Origin: Candidatus Poribacteria bacterium
GTDB lineage: Bacteria; Poribacteria; WGA-4E; B28-G17
Length of the DNA: 6,899 nt
NCBI GenBank assembly: GCA_003645735.1
Contig: QNBQ01000086.1
Coordinates: forward strand, 1 to 6,899
Direction of reading: 5' to 3'
Shown: positions 5,245 through 6,899 of the stretch, piece after piece
Layout of the letters: every line of letters starts with the position of its first letter
How positions within the stretch are numbered: the first letter of the stretch is position 1
Position numbers and translations under genes: made by a program
Notes under the pieces: generated by a model
The model's input: only the letters and a program-made list of their open reading frames with translations
Told to the model about the DNA's origin: nothing
The model's database searches: none

Positions 5245-6894
5245 ATGGGCAAGTATTCGATCGGCCTGGACTTCGGAACCGAATCGGGCAGGGCGATCCT
5301 CGTCGACGTGGAAACCGGCGAGGAGGTCGCCACCGCCGTCTACAAATACAAAAACGGCGTCATCGATGAGGTCCTCCCCGACGGGAAAACGAAGCTTAAG
5401 AGGGAATCGGCGCTGCAGGATCCGGACGATTACATCGAGACGTTGAAAGCCGTCATACCGGCGGTGCTGAGGGAGTCGGGGGTGAGGCCCGATGAGGTGA
5501 TCGGGGTGGGCGTCGATTTCACCTCCTGCACGATCCTCCCCACCCTAAGGGACGGGACGCCGCTCTGTAAGCTCGACCGGTTCAGGAGCGAGCCGCACGC
5601 GTGGGTCAAGCTTTGGAAACACCACGCCTCCCAGCCCGAGGCGGACATCATAAACCGGGTGGCCGAGGAACGGGGCGAGAGGTTCATGCGCCGCTACAGC
5701 CGGATCTCGTCTGAGTGGTTCTTCCCGAAGGTGCTTGAGATCATCCACGACTCCCCCGAGGTCTACGAGGCAGCTGAGAGAATTCTGGAGGCGGGCGATT
5801 GGGTGGTGTGGATGCTGACCGGCAACGAGGTCAGGAGCGCCTGCAACGCGGGATACAAGGCGATGTGGGATCCGGTCGAGGGATATCCCTCGAAGGAGTT
5901 TTTGAGGGCCGTTCACCCGATGCTGGAGAACGTCGTGGAGGAGAAGATGGACGCCCCCGTCCTGCCGCCGGGCAGGCGGGCAGGAGGCCTGACGGAGCGG
6001 ATGGCCGAGCTGACGGGCCTCAGGCCGGGGACGCCCGTCGCCGTCTGCATGATAGACGCCCACGCCGGGGTTCCCGGCTCGTCGGTGGTCGAGCCTTACA
6101 AGATGGTCATGGTCATGGGAACATCGACCTGTCACATGATGATGACCGAGGAGGAGGTGAAGGTCGAAGGGGTGCGCGGGGTGGTGAGGGATGGGATCAT
6201 AGAGGGGTATTACGGGCACGAGGCGGGACAGGCCGCCGTAGGCGATATCTTCGCCTGGTTCGTCGAAAACTGCGTCCCCGCCGAATACAAAGAGGAGGCC
6301 GAAAGGCGAGGCGTGGATCTCCACACCCTGCTGGCCGAGAAGGCCTCTAAGCTCCGCCCCGGCCAAAGCGGCCTGCTGGCGCTTGATTGGTGGAACGGGT
6401 GCAGGTTCCTGGAGGACGCCGATCTCAGCGGGCTGATACTGGGGATGACCCTCAACACCAAGCCGGAGGAGATCTACAGGGCTTTGATCGAGGCGACGGC
6501 TTTCGGGACGAGGATGATCATCGACTCGTTCAGATCGGCGGGCGTCCCCGTTGAAGAGCTTTTCGCCTGCGGCGGGTTGACGAAAAACGACCTGTTGATG
6601 CGCATCTACGCGGATGTGACCGGCATGGAGATCAAGGTCGCTCGGACGGAAAACGCCTCGGCGCTGGGGGCGGCTATCCTCGGGGCGCTGGCGGCCGGGA
6701 AGGAAAACGGCGGATACGACGACGTGAGGGAGGCCGCCTCGAAGATGGCGGGGGTCAGGGAGCAAAGCTACAAGCCTGATCCCGAAAACCACAGGATCTA
6801 CTCACAGATCTACGAGGAATACCTCAAGCTTCACAAGTATTTCAGCGAGCTTAACGAATGCATGAAACGGCTCAAGGAGATGAGGGGGCGGTGA
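5245..6894 (+). CDS. araB: L-ribulokinase, FGGY carbohydrate kinase family
   Basis: It phosphorylates L-ribulose with ATP to L-ribulose 5-phosphate in cytosolic L-arabinose breakdown. At 549 residues it has the usual ribulokinase length (about 560). Domain I opens with GLDFGTESGRAI (7-18), the phosphate-binding turn. VDFTSCT (90-96) and EPHAWVKLW (116-124) are typical of AraB. The catalytic base is D271 in MIDAHAG, and MGTSTCHM (291-298) is the AraB signature. K205 in GYKAMW and E326 in HEAGQAAVGD match, by a constant offset of three, sugar contacts I recall for the Bacillus halodurans enzyme (Lys208, Asp274, Glu329). ACGGLTKND (441-449) and ENASALGAA (469-477) belong to the C-terminal ATP-binding half. 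One oddity is DWWNGCR (381-387), where AraB proteins I recall have WWNGNR. It is the last complete gene of the rightward operon. Ribulokinase is well supported over other FGGY kinases. Confidence 0.95.
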   Translation: MGKYSIGLDFGTESGRAILVDVETGEEVATAVYKYKNGVIDEVLPDGKTKLKRESALQDPDDYIETLKAVIPAVLRESGVRPDEVIGVGVDFTSCTILPTLRDGTPLCKLDRFRSEPHAWVKLWKHHASQPEADIINRVAEERGERFMRRYSRISSEWFFPKVLEIIHDSPEVYEAAERILEAGDWVVWMLTGNEVRSACNAGYKAMWDPVEGYPSKEFLRAVHPMLENVVEEKMDAPVLPPGRRAGGLTERMAELTGLRPGTPVAVCMIDAHAGVPGSSVVEPYKMVMVMGTSTCHMMMTEEEVKVEGVRGVVRDGIIEGYYGHEAGQAAVGDIFAWFVENCVPAEYKEEAERRGVDLHTLLAEKASKLRPGQSGLLALDWWNGCRFLEDADLSGLILGMTLNTKPEEIYRALIEATAFGTRMIIDSFRSAGVPVEELFACGGLTKNDLLMRIYADVTGMEIKVARTENASALGAAILGALAAGKENGGYDDVREAASKMAGVREQSYKPDPENHRIYSQIYEEYLKLHKYFSELNECMKRLKEMRGR

Positions 6895-6899
6895 TGGGG
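6894..6899 (+). CDS. Start of a downstream gene, cut by the window edge
   Basis: An ATG at 6894 shares its first base with the araB stop (TGATG). GAGGGGG (6882-6888) lies 5 bases upstream, as expected for a coupled gene. An in-frame GTG at 6891 is an alternative start. Only M-G is visible, so the product cannot be told. By operon logic araA or araD would be natural, but this is inference. Confidence 0.4.

Noticed and set aside
5545..6792. Long open frame of 415 codons on the minus strand opposite araB
   Set aside because: It is antisense to a gene with intact ribulokinase motifs throughout. Its translation is rich in Arg, Pro, His and Gly with no recognisable motif, as expected from GC-rich third-position bias.
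1..6899. CRISPR array, insertion sequence, rRNA or prophage signal
   Set aside because: No repeated spacer-like units, transposase motifs, terminal inverted repeats or RNA gene signatures were found on either strand. The window is densely packed with ordinary genes.

Overview
The window comes from a GC-rich bacterial genome. The two divergent promoters look like ordinary sigma-70 promoters, the ribosome binding sites are purine-rich, and one gene is a sigma-54 activator, so a bacterium is far likelier than an archaeon. Arginine is written mostly as AGG and isoleucine often as ATA. Together with a bacterial glycerol-1-phosphate dehydrogenase this suggests an uncultured, possibly thermophilic, deep-branching lineage. 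I cannot name the phylum from sequence alone.

The layout is two operons transcribed away from a 147-base intergenic region (2537-2683). The leftward operon starts at 2536 with an AraM/EgsA-type sn-glycerol-1-phosphate dehydrogenase. One base after its stop codon comes proB, a full-length glutamate 5-kinase with a C-terminal PUA domain. A promoter-like sequence overlaps the proB stop codon, and a ribosome binding site plus ATG at the left edge suggest that another leftward gene begins there and leaves the window.

The rightward operon starts near 2684 with a GAF-AAA+-Fis sigma-54 activator. It overlaps by 4 bases an uncharacterised 354-residue protein of unusual architecture: a cysteine-containing GYPxCC domain, then a signal-like hydrophobic segment, then calcium-binding thrombospondin type-3-like repeats, then a CxxC...HxxxH region. 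Twelve bases later comes a full-length L-ribulokinase (araB). A further gene appears to start on the last bases, overlapping the araB stop by one base.

The intergenic region holds a good sigma-70 promoter in each direction and, between them, a direct repeat with a 10-base period that touches both -35 boxes, so both operons may share one operator. AraM and AraB homologues lie in one operon in Bacillus subtilis; here they sit on either side of this shared control region, which hints at a link to pentose metabolism. The most novel object is the 354-residue fusion-like protein at 4168-5232, whose function I do not know.
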